Shown here: positions 40,275-49,054 of the stretch, in pieces
Numbering within the stretch: position 1 is the stretch's first letter
How the letters are laid out: each line of letters begins with the position of its first letter
NCBI GenBank assembly: GCA_002786225.1
Contig: PEQN01000015.1
Coordinates: 1-64,000 of the forward strand
Length of the DNA stretch: 64,000 bases
From: Leptospira sp.
GTDB lineage: Bacteria; Spirochaetota; Leptospiria; Leptospirales; Leptospiraceae
Direction: 5' to 3'
The notes under the pieces: model-generated
The model's database searches: none
What the model was told of the DNA's origin: nothing
The model's input: the letters and a program-made list of their open reading frames with translations, nothing else
Translations under genes and position numbers: made by a program

Positions 40275-43100
40275 TTATCTTTCTACAGAAGTGAACCTTG
40301 TAATTTCTAGAACCGTATAAATAGATTCTTGAGAACTTAAATTCAAACTAGCTGTGTCTCCTACTGCCTTACCAATCAAAGTCTTAGCAAGTGGTGCAAG
40401 GTAAGAAATAATATTCTTACTTGTATCAGCGTCCCAAGTTCCAAGAATAGAATAGCTAATTGTTTCGCCTGAATCTTCTGATTTCAATTTAACAGTACAG
40501 CCCACTCCAATCTTATCTGCTTTAAAGTTGGAAACATAATCTTCCAAGACTAAAGCATTTTTCAATTCTTGGTCTAGACGTTTGATAGCAGCTTGGATTT
40601 GTGTTTGTTTCTCCATGGCTGCCTTGTATTCAGCGTTCTCACGTAAGTCCCCTTTCTCTTGGGCTTCCCCAATATCACGAGAGTTCTCTGCCATCTCTAC
40701 ATTGATCATGTGCTCAAGTTCCGCTTTCTTCTGGCTGATTGCCTTGCGAGTAACCAAGAAATGGTTAGGCGGAATCTTGGATACTATATCATCTTCATCT
40801 TCTTCTTCTAAGCTTGTATCTTCCCATTGAACATTCGTATTGATTTCAGAAATGATTTCTATCATTCTCTCTTTTTCAGCATCGGAAATGTAAGGAATTT
40901 CTTTGTACAAGGCATACAACTTACGAGCATATTCATCATCACCTGATTCAATCGCTTGCTTGAGTACATCTTGTGCATTGCCTTTCTCTATAAGGATACC
41001 TTGCGCTTGGTTCTTGAGTTTATTCCCTTTGCTCTCTATCTTATTTAATGGCTTTAAGATACGAAGAACTCTTAAAACAAGATCATTAATTTTAAAGTTG
41101 AGGTAGGAATAAGATTCTGGAGAATTCAAAATCAACTTCATAATCCAGATAAACACTTCTGGAAAAGATTTTGCCTTCTGACAAATGGTGTCCAAGAAAT
41201 GATTGAGTTCATTGATCTTACCCTTGTCTAGCAATAAGCTCCACACATATTTGTTAACCTTAACTGGAACTTCAAAAAGTATGGACATAAAAATATCAAT
41301 CGAATCCGGATGGTATTCTGCAACTAAGTCAACCCAACCTTTTTTTACTTCTAACATAGGAATGGATGCAGACAACTGAACACATTCTTCTTTAGAAAGA
41401 GATTTCACCAGGTCTTGGATGTCTTGAGGTTTCAACTTTCGTACAACTTCTACCTCTGGGATGGCATCAGGATTGCTAGCTTTTTCCCTTAGGTATGGTT
41501 TTGTGAATGTATCATCCAACTGATCTAAGTAAAGATAAGCCAAGATTTTTCTAGTATTGTCCTTGGACATTTCTTCTTGGTTGTATTTTGAATTGAAATG
41601 CTCTGCGGCACCAATAGCCTCTTCTGGATCTTTCACAACTTGAAGAGCAATGTCTAATTTCTTAAAAATATCTTGTTGGGCTTCAAATTTTGCAATGAGT
41701 TCATCCGAGAAAGTGATTTGTTGTTCATGGTAGTTCAACTCATCTTTCTTCTTAGGGTTCATTCCAATATTAGGATCTTGTTTAAGAGCCTGCTTAGCCT
41801 TCTGCCACCACTTAGACCACTCTTCGGCTTTAATGAACTCACCGATCAATTCTTGCTTCAAGTCGCCCGTAGTCATAACATTATCATAAGACTTGAGCAT
41901 ATCCCGTATAAAGCCTGCTAAATCATTTGAGAATAAGTCTTGGATTTCTTCTTTGTTTTCATAGTAACGAACCCAAATATGATCTTGTTTGAGTGGCTTT
42001 AAAGAAGTGATAGCCATCTGAATAGAAAGTTTGTGATTCTTCTTATCGCGGAAATCTACATAGATAGAGTCTCCATTATCAGAAATAGAAACAATCTTTC
42101 CTACTCCCCAGTTTCTATGCATTACATAGTTACCAGTATCAAATACAATGTTTCGTTCAAAATTGGTTAAACAAACTTTAACCGGCTTTCGGTTATTTCC
42201 TAAATCAGAGATCTTAAGGAAGTGCTCTAGAAGAGAGTGGTCGCTGTATTTCTTGCGATAAACGCGAATCAATTCAGTCCTTGCTTTTTGAGCAGTTGGT
42301 TCATGATCGAGAATCTTTTTCAAGAAAACGATAACCTTGTCCCAATCCTCTAGGCCCTTGTAAGGTTCAAGTATAGGATAGAGTAGAGTTGCCAGTCTTT
42401 GTTTCTCACGGTGTCCGAGGAAGATTCTTTCAATTTTCTCTATGAAGAGAATATCATCATAGCTATTGCTAACAATAATGGGCCAGATTTCTTCTAAGGC
42501 TTGGAAGTTCTTGGATTTAGAAAACTCTTCAACAGCTTTCTTTAAATAGATGATGGCTTCTTCTTTGTCTTCATCTAGGATAGAGAGAGCGTACTTCTTC
42601 TGGATTTCAGGATTTTTACGATCTAGTTTAGCTAGCTTCTCAAGTACAACCTTAAGCTCTTTATTCTTCTTAAGTTTCTCAAGAGCTTCTGCTTTGTAAC
42701 GTAGAGCAATCTTATTATTAGGATCGTATTTGGCTATATTATCAGTGATGTATTCAATAATCACCCATTTGCCATGGCTTCTAAACTGCTCAAGCAAGCT
42801 CTTCAATTGAGGAGTCTCTTGTAAGGAGTTCACATCTCGGATCAATGAGATGATCATTAACAAATATTTGGCGGAGATACTTTCTGGATGTTCGCTTAAA
42901 TGTTCTTCAATTTTTGTTTTGGCTTCGTCTAACCTGTCGGAAGATTTGTAAACTTCAAGAATATCATCATAAATTTTGAATTTGGAAGCAGGAATGGAAC
43001 CTGCATCCATTCGGATATAAATTTCTTCGTTGAATAAGGATGTAAGTTTGTCGGTTTCTTGAACCGATTTTTCAGTATCTACAGTAGTAGCATCAGACAT
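40275..43100 (-). CDS. greA: Giant GreA: C-terminal transcript-cleavage factor fused to a ~780-residue N-terminal region
   Basis: A 941-residue protein. Residues about 788-941 are a complete GreA: the N-terminal coiled coil with tip GDLRENAEY (about 830), whose acidic residues enter the RNA polymerase channel to stimulate RNA cleavage, and the C-terminal FKBP-like domain. The long N-terminal part starts with helical, TPR-like repeats (about 40-300), then a small beta-rich segment at 321-370 (NWGVGKIVSISDNGDSIYVD) that resembles the CarD/TRCF RNA-polymerase-interacting or Tudor-like fold, then more helices and an acidic linker (SLEEEDEDD). Long GreA proteins are known in spirochaetes, while ordinary GreA is about 158 residues. 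It has terminators on both sides and is probably monocistronic. Confidence 0.9.
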   Translation of the reverse strand: MSDATTVDTEKSVQETDKLTSLFNEEIYIRMDAGSIPASKFKIYDDILEVYKSSDRLDEAKTKIEEHLSEHPESISAKYLLMIISLIRDVNSLQETPQLKSLLEQFRSHGKWVIIEYITDNIAKYDPNNKIALRYKAEALEKLKKNKELKVVLEKLAKLDRKNPEIQKKYALSILDEDKEEAIIYLKKAVEEFSKSKNFQALEEIWPIIVSNSYDDILFIEKIERIFLGHREKQRLATLLYPILEPYKGLEDWDKVIVFLKKILDHEPTAQKARTELIRVYRKKYSDHSLLEHFLKISDLGNNRKPVKVCLTNFERNIVFDTGNYVMHRNWGVGKIVSISDNGDSIYVDFRDKKNHKLSIQMAITSLKPLKQDHIWVRYYENKEEIQDLFSNDLAGFIRDMLKSYDNVMTTGDLKQELIGEFIKAEEWSKWWQKAKQALKQDPNIGMNPKKKDELNYHEQQITFSDELIAKFEAQQDIFKKLDIALQVVKDPEEAIGAAEHFNSKYNQEEMSKDNTRKILAYLYLDQLDDTFTKPYLREKASNPDAIPEVEVVRKLKPQDIQDLVKSLSKEECVQLSASIPMLEVKKGWVDLVAEYHPDSIDIFMSILFEVPVKVNKYVWSLLLDKGKINELNHFLDTICQKAKSFPEVFIWIMKLILNSPESYSYLNFKINDLVLRVLRILKPLNKIESKGNKLKNQAQGILIEKGNAQDVLKQAIESGDDEYARKLYALYKEIPYISDAEKERMIEIISEINTNVQWEDTSLEEEDEDDIVSKIPPNHFLVTRKAISQKKAELEHMINVEMAENSRDIGEAQEKGDLRENAEYKAAMEKQTQIQAAIKRLDQELKNALVLEDYVSNFKADKIGVGCTVKLKSEDSGETISYSILGTWDADTSKNIISYLAPLAKTLIGKAVGDTASLNLSSQESIYTVLEITRFTSVER

Positions 43101-43245
43101 TTATGTCAGTCTCCCATCTTTTCTCGGTAATCCCGAGTTTTGTTTCTTGATTTATCCATGAAGGCTAGTTATTTACGAGGGCGTACCTAATCTAATAGCT
43201 CTTCTTCCTATGGTAAATGATTGAGTCCTTTTGTAAAGAATAAAA

Positions 43246-43269
43246 AAACCCCTAGACTTCTAGGGGTTT
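43246..43269 (-). terminator. Rho-independent terminator of the flaA operon
   Basis: A ten-base-pair stem (AAACCCCTAG at 43246-43255 with CTAGGGGTTT at 43260-43269) has a four-base loop. Read on the minus strand it is followed by a run of seven T. It lies about 80 bases beyond the flaA1 stop and before greA. Confidence 0.92.
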
Positions 43270-43349
43270 AAACCAAATCCTCGGGAAGTTGTGAGGATTT
43301 ATGGGTTCAGGATGAAAAATTTTCCAAATACAATTTGGTAAAACCGAGA

Positions 43350-44330
43350 TTATTGACCTTGGTTTCCACCTTCACATTTTCTTACCTTAGCTCCAGTGTT
43401 GAGTGCTCCTGATTTTTCGAGCATTTTCTCAAGCTTGAGCTTATTGTTACAATCCTCTAGATCAAAATCCAAAGTTGCACCATCAAAATGAACCTCAAAG
43501 GTGTCCGAAAGAACTCTTAGTTCATCAAAAAAGATATAAACTAATTCCTGGGAAGTTGTTGGCTTAGATCTTAGCTTGAATTGTTCAAAAACCAAGGTCT
43601 TAATTTGAGGATAAGAGTCTACACCCTGGGGAACACCAACTGGAATGTTCACGGACATAGGTCTCCATCCAACAAAGTCAACGGATCCAAATTGGAAAAT
43701 ATGGCTATCACCCTTCCAATCTTTGAACCAACCTTCTAAATTGTATTCATTCCCACGACCGCATACCCAAACAGAGACTGCCTTGGATGAACCTGGAAGC
43801 TCTAATCCATAAAGTTTTTCTTGTTTTCTTTCATTGTTTGAGTCTAGGTAGGGCTTAGATCGTATGATTTCGTATTCCTTGGTTCTTGGAGGACGAATAC
43901 TAACCACGTTGTGGCCTGGATACATGAATTGGAATTTTACGCCTAAAATTTTGGCTGTTCCTGCCTCTACGTTCTTGACATCCCCTGGTTTTCCTGGTAT
44001 TAATTTCACTTCACGGATCACTTGGGGAGCCGCTTTAGGATCGTTTAATACGGGATTGTAAGGAGCATTGGCATCGTATTTCATATCGCCGTTGCCATCG
44101 CGGTTTTCCCCATCTTTATCTGTGAAAACCTGCCAGCCATAAGGAGCTTCCGCAGCTGGATTATCCCAGCTTTCGATGGTAATTGCTCTAAGCTCCATAG
44201 AGGATATGTCAGAACCTGTGGCTGTCTGAACACCCTTGGATACATTGTAACCTGCAGAAGCAAACCCAATAAGTCCTAGTGCAACGATGGTGATTGAAGA
44301 AATTACGGTAACTTTCATATTTTCTTTCAT
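43350..44330 (-). CDS. flaA1: Periplasmic flagellar filament sheath protein FlaA1
   Basis: A 326-residue exported protein of the spirochaete flagellar outer layer family. ATG 44330 has GAGGAAG six bases upstream and gives a signal peptide ([20 protein letters not shown]); an upstream GTG at 44384 would run into flaA2. FlaA marks include [59 protein letters not shown] and the carboxy-terminal [13 protein letters not shown]. FlaA proteins coat the FlaB core filament and set its curvature, and in Leptospira they are needed for motility. Naming follows size: the longer of the two FlaA proteins is FlaA1. It begins 10 bases after flaA2. Confidence 0.93.
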   Translation of the reverse strand: MKENMKVTVISSITIVALGLIGFASAGYNVSKGVQTATGSDISSMELRAITIESWDNPAAEAPYGWQVFTDKDGENRDGNGDMKYDANAPYNPVLNDPKAAPQVIREVKLIPGKPGDVKNVEAGTAKILGVKFQFMYPGHNVVSIRPPRTKEYEIIRSKPYLDSNNERKQEKLYGLELPGSSKAVSVWVCGRGNEYNLEGWFKDWKGDSHIFQFGSVDFVGWRPMSVNIPVGVPQGVDSYPQIKTLVFEQFKLRSKPTTSQELVYIFFDELRVLSDTFEVHFDGATLDFDLEDCNNKLKLEKMLEKSGALNTGAKVRKCEGGNQGQ

Positions 44331-44340
44331 AATCTTCCTC

Positions 44341-45072
44341 TTACCAATTATCCTTGATTTCTGAACCAGGGTATTTTGCTTCACTACGATCGGTTCTTAG
44401 TTCTAGATCATCTACGTAAAAATAGAAGTCTCCGCCGACTTCGTGAACATCAGATGTTACGAATAAAGAAACGAAATGAAGGTTTTTATCCAAAAGTGCA
44501 AATCTTGTACTTTGTGGAATAAATCCTGGAATGGTAGCTGTCATTTTTCTCCAACCGAAAAAATCCAAGCGACCCAATCTAACATTATGAGTATTTTGTT
44601 TGTAGTCTCTAAATTTAACAAATAGAGTATGCCTGTATTTGCGACCTAGAACCCACACGGAAACCTGTCTAGCCTTACCTTTTATGATATATTCATGAGG
44701 AGGAGACAGTTCAACTCGGTCAAAACCTCTTACATTAAAGTAAGTTTTGACACCTAAGAAGTGGTTCTTATCAATTTGATCTCCACCACTATCAGGCACT
44801 GTATTGTCATCAAATACATCTTTTATAAGGCCTCTTTGAACCATTTTTAAAGTTTTAGTTTCGCCAAGAGGTGTTGTTGACTTCACTCTCCAGTCTTCTG
44901 CTTCTTCAAAATCATCCAAAATAAGCTTTTTCAATGGGCCTTCCTCTGGATTTTGTGCTCCAGCTGCTTGACCACCTGTTTGACCACCTTGTGCTCCTGC
45001 TGCCTGAGCAAATACACTATTTGCTGCAAATAACAAGGCCAAGATCACGATTAAAGATTTGAACTTCCCCAT
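44341..45072 (-). CDS. flaA2: Periplasmic flagellar filament sheath protein FlaA2
   Basis: A 243-residue exported FlaA paralogue. ATG 45072 has GGAG eight bases upstream and gives a normal signal peptide ([21 protein letters not shown]). ATG 45087 would add five residues. A Gly/Gln/Ala-rich stretch (about 25-45) follows the cleavage site. Shared FlaA segments are [58 protein letters not shown] and [14 protein letters not shown]. The size, about 27 kDa, fits FlaA2. It is the promoter-proximal gene of the pair, with about 500 bases of upstream DNA. Confidence 0.92.
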   Translation of the reverse strand: MGKFKSLIVILALLFAANSVFAQAAGAQGGQTGGQAAGAQNPEEGPLKKLILDDFEEAEDWRVKSTTPLGETKTLKMVQRGLIKDVFDDNTVPDSGGDQIDKNHFLGVKTYFNVRGFDRVELSPPHEYIIKGKARQVSVWVLGRKYRHTLFVKFRDYKQNTHNVRLGRLDFFGWRKMTATIPGFIPQSTRFALLDKNLHFVSLFVTSDVHEVGGDFYFYVDDLELRTDRSEAKYPGSEIKDNW

Positions 45073-45576
45073 GAGACTTTCTCCCATCTATGATTTTCCT
45101 GAACCACTTTCGCAAGCGATTCTATTTTTATTTTTTAGCAAGAATTCATCTTACGACAATCCTCTATTCTTTGGAAAAACCAAACTCATTTGCTATCCAA
45201 GTAATTTAACATGAATCTGCAAATCTGCATTGATTTTTCTTCTGCTTACTAGCTAATATCGGAGAAAAATGAGGGAAAATTAGGGATTTAAAAAAAAATC
45301 CACCACTGCGCCCAAAAAGAAGTGATTTCTCCAAAATTCGAGAGTGCCCAAGAGCAAGAAAGATATAAGCAAGGAAGACCCCCAATAATGAACTATGTTC
45401 ACGGTACAGTCTGTCCATTAATCCTAAAGAAAGATCTTTCTGCTTAAAATTTAAGCAAGTCAATCTAGGATATGATTAGGGAAGGAGCAAGAAGCAGTAT
45501 TTGAACGTAGTTCCTGATTGAAGCAATTGGCACAAGAATTGCAAGTATGTTATCAACTCAGAATGAGGAGTTAATT
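45073..45576. other. Intergenic region between flaA2 and the PilZ gene
   Basis: About 500 bases hold the divergent control regions for flaA2 (leftward) and the PilZ gene (rightward). I could not identify a confident sigma-70 or sigma-28 promoter. A weak reading frame at 45206-45463 on the minus strand starts with TTG and has no family resemblance. I see no RNA gene. GAGGAG at 45574 and just before it is the PilZ ribosome-binding site. Confidence 0.5.
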
Positions 45577-45921
45577 ATGAATACGAAAGTAAGAAATAGA
45601 GAAAGAGAAACTTTTAGCGAGATGAGAGAATTCCAAATCAAAGTTTACCAAAAAAACGGCGAAGCTGAATTCATTCAATGTTTTATCAAAAATATCTCAG
45701 AATCCGGAATGGCTGGTTCTTTAACAGGAAGCTTGGATCTCAAAGAATCAGATGTAATTTCTGGAGTGATCGAAGGAGAAGATTTTGCAATCAAGATTCG
45801 ATACGAAGGAACCATTTCTTGGATCAAAAAAAGTGCAGAATCGGTACAATTCGGAGTGAATTTTTCGAAAGAAATCACACTACCTGATGTATTGATTGCA
45901 AGACTGATGGCAGTTGCCTAA
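45577..45921 (+). CDS. PilZ-domain protein (putative c-di-GMP receptor)
   Basis: A 114-residue single-domain protein. The start is ATG 45577, seven bases after GAGGAG; an upstream in-frame ATG at 45547 lacks such a site. The N-terminus has a basic RNRERETF stretch and a later NISESGMAGS, corresponding to the RxxxR and [D/N]xSxxG elements that bind cyclic di-GMP in PilZ domains. The remaining strands fit the family (DVISGVIEGEDFAIKIRYEG, VQFGVNF). PilZ proteins often adjust motility. Its place next to the flaA genes suits that, but no direct link is shown. Confidence 0.8.
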   Translation: MNTKVRNRERETFSEMREFQIKVYQKNGEAEFIQCFIKNISESGMAGSLTGSLDLKESDVISGVIEGEDFAIKIRYEGTISWIKKSAESVQFGVNFSKEITLPDVLIARLMAVA

Positions 45922-45978
45922 GTCTTATTGTTTTTAAGTTTTATTTAGTCCTACAATACTCCATCCGAGAATCTTTGG

Positions 45979-46006
45979 GCCCGTCCATAGTGGCGGGCTA
46001 TCTTTT
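45979..46006 (+). terminator. Terminator after the PilZ gene
   Basis: GCCCG at 45979-45983 pairs with CGGGC at 45994-45998 across a 10-base loop, followed by TATCTTTTT. It lies 28 bases before the argF start, so argF probably needs its own promoter or reads through. Confidence 0.65.
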
Positions 46007-46033
46007 TCTAACTCAGCTACCGATACTAAAACT

Positions 46034-46963
46034 ATGGCAATACGTCATCTTATTTCATGGAAAGATTGGAGTGATTCAGAGATTGAATCCTTATTAGATT
46101 TTGCAATTTATGTAAAAAAACACAGAGTTTACTTTGCAGGTCATATGCAAGGTCGGTCCCTTGCTATGCTCTTTCAGAAGACTTCAACCAGAACACGAGT
46201 GTCCTTTGAAGCTGGAATGACTGAACTTGGTGGGCATGCTATCTTTCTGGATTGGATAGCATCTAACTTCCAATTATCCGATATAGATTTTGAAGCAGAA
46301 TACTTATCACGCAATGTTTCCATCATCATGGCTCGTTTGAAAAAGCACGAAGATCTTCTTACCTTACTCAAAGGTTCCAAGGTTCCACTCATCAATGGAT
46401 GTGACAATTTGTACCATCCATGCCAATCATTAGCTGATATACTCACCATTTACCTCGACATAGACAAGAAACCCCAAGATATCAAAATTGTATACATAGG
46501 TGTACATAATAACGTTGCTAACTCTTTGGTAGAAATTACAGCAGCTCTAGGAATTCATTTAACTCTTGTCACACCTATTGCCAAAAAAGAATCTATTTCT
46601 GAACAGGCTATAGAAAGAGCTAAGAAAAAGAAAACAATTTCTTGGGAAAATGAATTACTTCCTGCCATTAGAGATGCGGATTATATCTATACTGATACCT
46701 GGGTTGATATGGAGTTTTTTAATGATCCGAATTACTCTAGAGAAAAAGAGGCTCGCATAGAAACCATGATGCCCTTTCAGATCAATATGGAACTTCTCAA
46801 ACATACCAAAGCAAAGGTTATGCACGATATGCCCATACACTCTGGTTTTGAAATCACAAGGGAAGTGGTCGAATCGGGAAGATCAATCATTTTCAGCCAA
46901 GCGGAAAACCGACTCGATGCCCAAAAGGCTATCATACTTGAGTTGTTGGAGAAATCAGAATAA
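46034..46963 (+). CDS. argF: Ornithine carbamoyltransferase-like enzyme with divergent ornithine loops
   Basis: A 309-residue transcarbamylase that would make citrulline from carbamoyl phosphate and ornithine. The carbamoyl-phosphate side is canonical: STRTR at 51-55 and HPCQ at 128-131. The amino-acid side is not. The usual Asp-x-Trp-Val-Ser-Met-Gly loop reads DTWVDME (221-227). The usual His-Cys-Leu-Pro reads HDMP (264-267). The segment after the second strand reads DIDFEAEYLSRNV instead of the ordinary GxxESxxDTAxxLSR. This may be a distinct ArgF subfamily or an enzyme for a modified ornithine. argD at 19758 supports arginine synthesis. The gene is flanked by a terminator and a GC-rich block. 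Confidence 0.82.
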   Translation: MAIRHLISWKDWSDSEIESLLDFAIYVKKHRVYFAGHMQGRSLAMLFQKTSTRTRVSFEAGMTELGGHAIFLDWIASNFQLSDIDFEAEYLSRNVSIIMARLKKHEDLLTLLKGSKVPLINGCDNLYHPCQSLADILTIYLDIDKKPQDIKIVYIGVHNNVANSLVEITAALGIHLTLVTPIAKKESISEQAIERAKKKKTISWENELLPAIRDADYIYTDTWVDMEFFNDPNYSREKEARIETMMPFQINMELLKHTKAKVMHDMPIHSGFEITREVVESGRSIIFSQAENRLDAQKAIILELLEKSE

Positions 46964-46979
46964 CGAAATGCCTACCTTC

Positions 46980-47045
46980 CTCGCGCCCGGTGGCCAGTTA
47001 GGTCTTGCAAAGAGTCGCCAGAAGTGCAGTCCATCGCAAAGGGTT
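46980..47045. other. Unusually GC-rich block between convergent argF and hmuS
   Basis: About 66 bases are roughly 60% G+C in surroundings of about 36%. Read rightward they form part of an open frame with no homologue I recognise. A short GTTAG-CTAAC hairpin sits at its right end. There is no classic terminator T-run. It could be an interspersed repeat or a remnant of transferred DNA. Confidence 0.5.
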
Positions 47046-47058
47046 TTGTTAGGATACA

Positions 47059-48117
47059 CTAACATAGAATTTTTCTTAATGCCGCCCGCCAATCCTCCCT
47101 TTCTAAGAATCCTGGTTTCCTTTTACCAAAAAATTGTACAACCAATTGTTTATTGTGATCATAGACTTCTACAGATTGAACTTCTCCATCATTCGTTGGC
47201 TTGGAAACCCACCATATTTCCGCTAATTTTTCTTGATTGAGATGAAGATTAAACTCTGAATCTAAAATATTAAGCCAAGATCCTAATACTTTTACATTTT
47301 TGATAGCTCCCGTGTGAATCTGAACGATGCCAGGATTGTAAACAAAAACCATTATGGGTATGCTATTCAAAACACATTCGTCTAACAAAATTTGCAAAGA
47401 AATCGTATCTAAGCGCTTTGTAAACCTTCCTTCTGCAAGTACCATAGATTGTAGACGCGAAATTTTATGCTTTCGAAGCAAGCCAAAAAAATCATGTGTA
47501 TCTTTTAGTTCTGACCAATCTTGTAAAAATTCTATCCCTACAGAAATTGTTGAATGATCATTGGAATTTTGTTTGTAAACAGCAAATTCCAATGCATCCA
47601 AATTTTCAAGCACCATCCCATACTTCTCTTTAATTTCTAGAAAGGATTGTAGGTTACTTTTTGCATTCAAATGAATCTTGTGAATCGCTCGACCAAATGT
47701 GTCAAAGAATTGTAGACTTCTTTTAACCTCGGTTTCATTGTATTTTTCTTCTATGGCCAGGGAATACTTCCAATGAGAGAGAAAAATTCTAAGATCAATA
47801 TCTTCGCCTAAAATCAATCCCATCTGTCCATTTAATTCTAAGTCACCATATATACCTTTTCTTTCATGAACGCAAGAATCATTTCTGGATAATGCCATAA
47901 CGTATCCTAAGTCTTTAAGCCTAGCCAAGATCTCTGCTGGATTTACATCTAACAGCCGTATATTTATTTTATCACTATTCCTTTCCGTTAAAAGCAATTC
48001 CATTTCCGAAATACCCAGTATTTCTGCACTATCTCTAATCCTTAGAGATGGTTGCTCTCTTTTAAGCTCTTCCCATTTTGCCTTAATTTCTGTTTGAGTT
48101 TTTAATGAGTGATCCAT
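47059..48117 (-). CDS. hmuS: Heme-degrading/heme-trafficking protein, HmuS/ChuS/HemS family
   Basis: A 352-residue cytoplasmic protein made of two related halves. Diagnostic family text includes VMALSRNDSCVHERKG, GQMGLILGEDIDLRIFLSHW and RSLQFFDTFGRAIHKIHL in the first half, and VYNPGIVQIHTGAIKNVKVL, SWLNILDSEFNLHL and QLVVQFFGKRKPGF in the second. HemS-type proteins accept heme from HmuUV and either open the ring to release iron or hand it on. It is the last gene of the leftward hmuTUVS run, 112 bases after hmuV. Its 3' end borders the GC-rich block. Confidence 0.93.
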   Translation of the reverse strand: MDHSLKTQTEIKAKWEELKREQPSLRIRDSAEILGISEMELLLTERNSDKINIRLLDVNPAEILARLKDLGYVMALSRNDSCVHERKGIYGDLELNGQMGLILGEDIDLRIFLSHWKYSLAIEEKYNETEVKRSLQFFDTFGRAIHKIHLNAKSNLQSFLEIKEKYGMVLENLDALEFAVYKQNSNDHSTISVGIEFLQDWSELKDTHDFFGLLRKHKISRLQSMVLAEGRFTKRLDTISLQILLDECVLNSIPIMVFVYNPGIVQIHTGAIKNVKVLGSWLNILDSEFNLHLNQEKLAEIWWVSKPTNDGEVQSVEVYDHNKQLVVQFFGKRKPGFLEREDWRAALRKILC

Positions 48118-48229
48118 TCTTTAACCTACCTAGTTTCTCTTGTAACAATCTGATTGCATTTTAAAATGTTTTTTATAATTCTTAAGATATTTCATTTTGA
48201 GGACTCTAGATTTAGCAGAAGAAGAGTTA

Positions 48230-49054
48230 TCATCTAGTAGATAATCCTCTGGTATACCCACCTACGAATTTATTTCCATGTGGATATACGTTTGCTAAAA
48301 TATTAAAATTACTTTCTAAATTATTCTGATCTAAGACTTCTTGAGGCAAACCATTGTGCACCAATTGACCATTCTGTAAAATTAAAATTCTATCACTATA
48401 TAAGCCTGCAAGATTCCAATCATGCAAAATGCAAAATACCATGAAACCCACATCTGCAAGGTGACGCAAAATCTTCATAATCTTATGTTGTAATAAGATA
48501 TCTAATGAATTCACTGGCTCATCTAAGAATAAATAACCTTTAAGAGAGCATAAATTACTATCTTTAGATCTATTCTTTTCCAGTAATATTGGTTCCTTAT
48601 CAAGTTGGCATAGCGCTCTTGCTATTTGAACTCTTTGCTTTTCACCGCCAGATAAATCAGAATAAAATCTATTCCTCAAATGTTTAATATCTGTTAATTC
48701 CATGGATCTATTCGCATAAAGAGTAAGGTTTGAATGATTCTTACCATAAGGAGCTCGCCCCATTTCTATAATTTCGAATACACGTAACGGAAAATTAATA
48801 GTAGAATCTTGTGGAAGAACAGATCTTATCCTAGCTAATTCTTTTCTATTCATACCTAAAACGTTTACTCCATTGTAAAGAACTTCACCATTTTGCGGTC
48901 GATAATCACCAGTAAGTATCTTGAACAAAGTTGACTTACCTTCGCCATTTCTACCTAAAAGACTAACTAACTGTCCTGGATGTAAATCAAGGTCTATATT
49001 GTTGAGTATTCTATTGCTATTGTAATAATACGTTAACTTATGTGCTTGAATCAT
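48230..49054 (-). CDS. hmuV: Hemin ABC transporter ATPase
   Basis: A 274-residue ATP-binding subunit of the heme importer. Walker A is GRNGEGKST (34-42), followed by a Q-loop LPQDSTINFPLRVFEIIEMG typical of HmuV/FecE proteins, the signature LSGGEKQRVQIARAL, Walker B YLFLDEP with D-loop NSLD, and the switch histidine in CILHDWNLAG. A short loop rich in Lys/Asn separates signature and Walker B, as in other HmuV proteins. Its start overlaps the hmuU stop in ATGA. Confidence 0.95.
   Translation of the reverse strand: MIQAHKLTYYYNSNRILNNIDLDLHPGQLVSLLGRNGEGKSTLFKILTGDYRPQNGEVLYNGVNVLGMNRKELARIRSVLPQDSTINFPLRVFEIIEMGRAPYGKNHSNLTLYANRSMELTDIKHLRNRFYSDLSGGEKQRVQIARALCQLDKEPILLEKNRSKDSNLCSLKGYLFLDEPVNSLDILLQHKIMKILRHLADVGFMVFCILHDWNLAGLYSDRILILQNGQLVHNGLPQEVLDQNNLESNFNILANVYPHGNKFVGGYTRGLSTR

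Noticed and set aside
44331..44384. Longer N-terminus of FlaA1 from GTG 44384
   Set aside because: It overlaps the end of flaA2 and destroys the signal peptide position; ATG 44330 has GAGGAAG.
45206..45463. 85-codon frame on the minus strand between flaA2 and the PilZ gene
   Set aside because: It starts with TTG, lacks a ribosome-binding site and has no recognisable domain; the stretch looks like promoter DNA.
46848..47240. 130-codon frame on the plus strand covering the GC-rich block
   Set aside because: It overlaps the ends of argF and hmuS, both well-supported genes. Kept only as a note that the block is open in this frame.
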